Source: Novimethylophilus kurashikiensis (GTDB taxonomy: Bacteria > Pseudomonadota > Gammaproteobacteria > Burkholderiales > Methylophilaceae). Taken from it: 64,000 nt of DNA. The stretch's first letter is position 1; each line of letters opens with the position of its first letter. This document shows positions 63,525 to 64,000 of this stretch, one piece after another. The stretch is from contig NZ_BDOQ01000008.1 in NCBI RefSeq assembly GCF_003112435.1, positions 43,758 through 107,757 on the forward strand, in the 5' to 3' direction. Under the pieces are notes generated by a model that had not been told where the DNA came from, did not search any database, and saw only the letters and a program-made list of their open reading frames with translations. Position numbers and translations under genes: made by a program.

Positions 63525-64000
63525 ATGACTTACAAGAAATCACTTACAGCCATCGCGCTCTTGATTGCTCAGCTGTTTTCGGGCATCACTGCCGCACGAG
63601 CTGACACTACTAGCGACGCTATTCGGCGAAATTCGCAATACGCCTCTGTGCAGCAGGCGGTGTATCAGCTAGTTGCTGAGAGCTACGACGTTGACAACGA
63701 CGCTACGATTGAAGCACCTGCCATGAAGTTGGGTACCGGTCTCGGCACCTCGGACGGGGGCGTCATCCCGGATACCTCCTCCGCCCCCAAGTCAGATGGC
63801 TTCAGCGGTACGCTGGGTTATTGCGTCTGGGATAACGGCACCCTGACCTCGAGCACAGGACGTCTGGCTGGTAGCACGGCCGCAGGCTCAGTCTCTCTGG
63901 CAGTCATCTCCTACGGCCTCGACAACGTATTCCAAACCACCTGCGCTGACCTGGCGCAAGGGGTTGTGCGTGGCGACGACTACGCCTTCTGGATGACGAC
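63525..64000 (+). CDS. PilV-like secreted tip/adhesin protein, truncated by window end
   Basis: It runs off the right edge after about 158 residues. Signal peptide: MTYKKSLTAIALLIAQLFSG followed by ITAARA/DTTSD. LGYCVWDNGT and VISYGLDNVFQTTCADLAQG resemble the constant part of R64 PilV-like pilus-tip proteins, which is from memory and uncertain. Its place after the pilins fits an adhesin. Whether a shufflon follows cannot be seen here. Confidence 0.6.
   Translation, partial: MTYKKSLTAIALLIAQLFSGITAARADTTSDAIRRNSQYASVQQAVYQLVAESYDVDNDATIEAPAMKLGTGLGTSDGGVIPDTSSAPKSDGFSGTLGYCVWDNGTLTSSTGRLAGSTAAGSVSLAVISYGLDNVFQTTCADLAQGVVRGDDYAFWMT

Noticed and set aside
1..64000. tRNA, rRNA genes, insertion sequences or phage structural genes
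   Set aside because: No tRNA cloverleaf, rRNA segment, transposase motif or capsid/tail protein was recognised on either strand.

Overview
The window looks like a continuous stretch of a large, probably conjugative, plasmid from a proteobacterium. A beta- or gammaproteobacterium is most likely, judging from RecA, MscS, Aas and LplT sequence style; this is inference, not a taxonomic search. Plasmid signs are direct: an IncQ/RSF1010-type replication helicase gene (repA) followed by a RepC-like initiator gene, an iteron array, a type IV pilus operon in the style of R64 thin pili, and many short genes of unknown function, each with its own promoter and terminator. There are no rRNA or tRNA genes, insertion sequences or CRISPR arrays that I can support.

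Layout. 0-15 kb: almost all genes lie on the minus strand. They include a partial rhomboid protease, a BtpA-like TIM-barrel protein, a lytic transglycosylase, an HD/polynucleotide-kinase fusion, an HNH protein, and a DNA recombination set (internally duplicated DUF1071-type annealing protein, SSB-like protein, a second OB-like protein, YqaJ-type exonuclease). 15-21 kb, plus strand: MscS channel, YkgJ-type cysteine-cluster protein, a second-copy-type recA, and directly behind it six tandem paralogous two-helix membrane proteins that alternate between two subtypes (A-B-A-B-A-B). 21-33 kb: a protein with three divergent XRE-like modules joined by Ala/Pro/Lys linkers, small operons, an HTH regulator with a perfect 16-bp palindrome, a PAS protein and a 1059-residue Ala/Gln/Glu-rich protein.

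33-43 kb is the replication region. It holds repA-repC, a 21-bp iteron array at 38.6-38.75 kb, and several kb of gene-free DNA packed with structure. This includes nine copies of a roughly 70-bp element (six forward upstream, three reversed downstream), a 141-bp three-way-junction inverted repeat, about 15 short hairpins within 1 kb, and a TGACTC repeat cluster.

43-53 kb: coiled-coil and small beta-rich proteins, then an ArsR regulator with aas, a yiaA-like gene and lplT (lysophospholipid uptake and re-acylation), small unknown genes and a diverged dUTPase-fold protein. 53.6-64 kb: a type IV pilus operon (secretin, exported protein, ATPase, inner-membrane platform, two bitopic assembly proteins, a PpiC-like lipoprotein, three prepilin-like proteins lacking Glu5, and the start of a PilV-like secreted protein).

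Likely joint function. The pilus genes would serve mating-pair contact, and the lytic transglycosylase would open peptidoglycan. The recombination set with RecA could repair or recombine incoming plasmid DNA, and the replicon maintains the element. The pil promoters and the recA promoter share an unusual TAGNNN-N17-TATACT architecture, which hints at common control.
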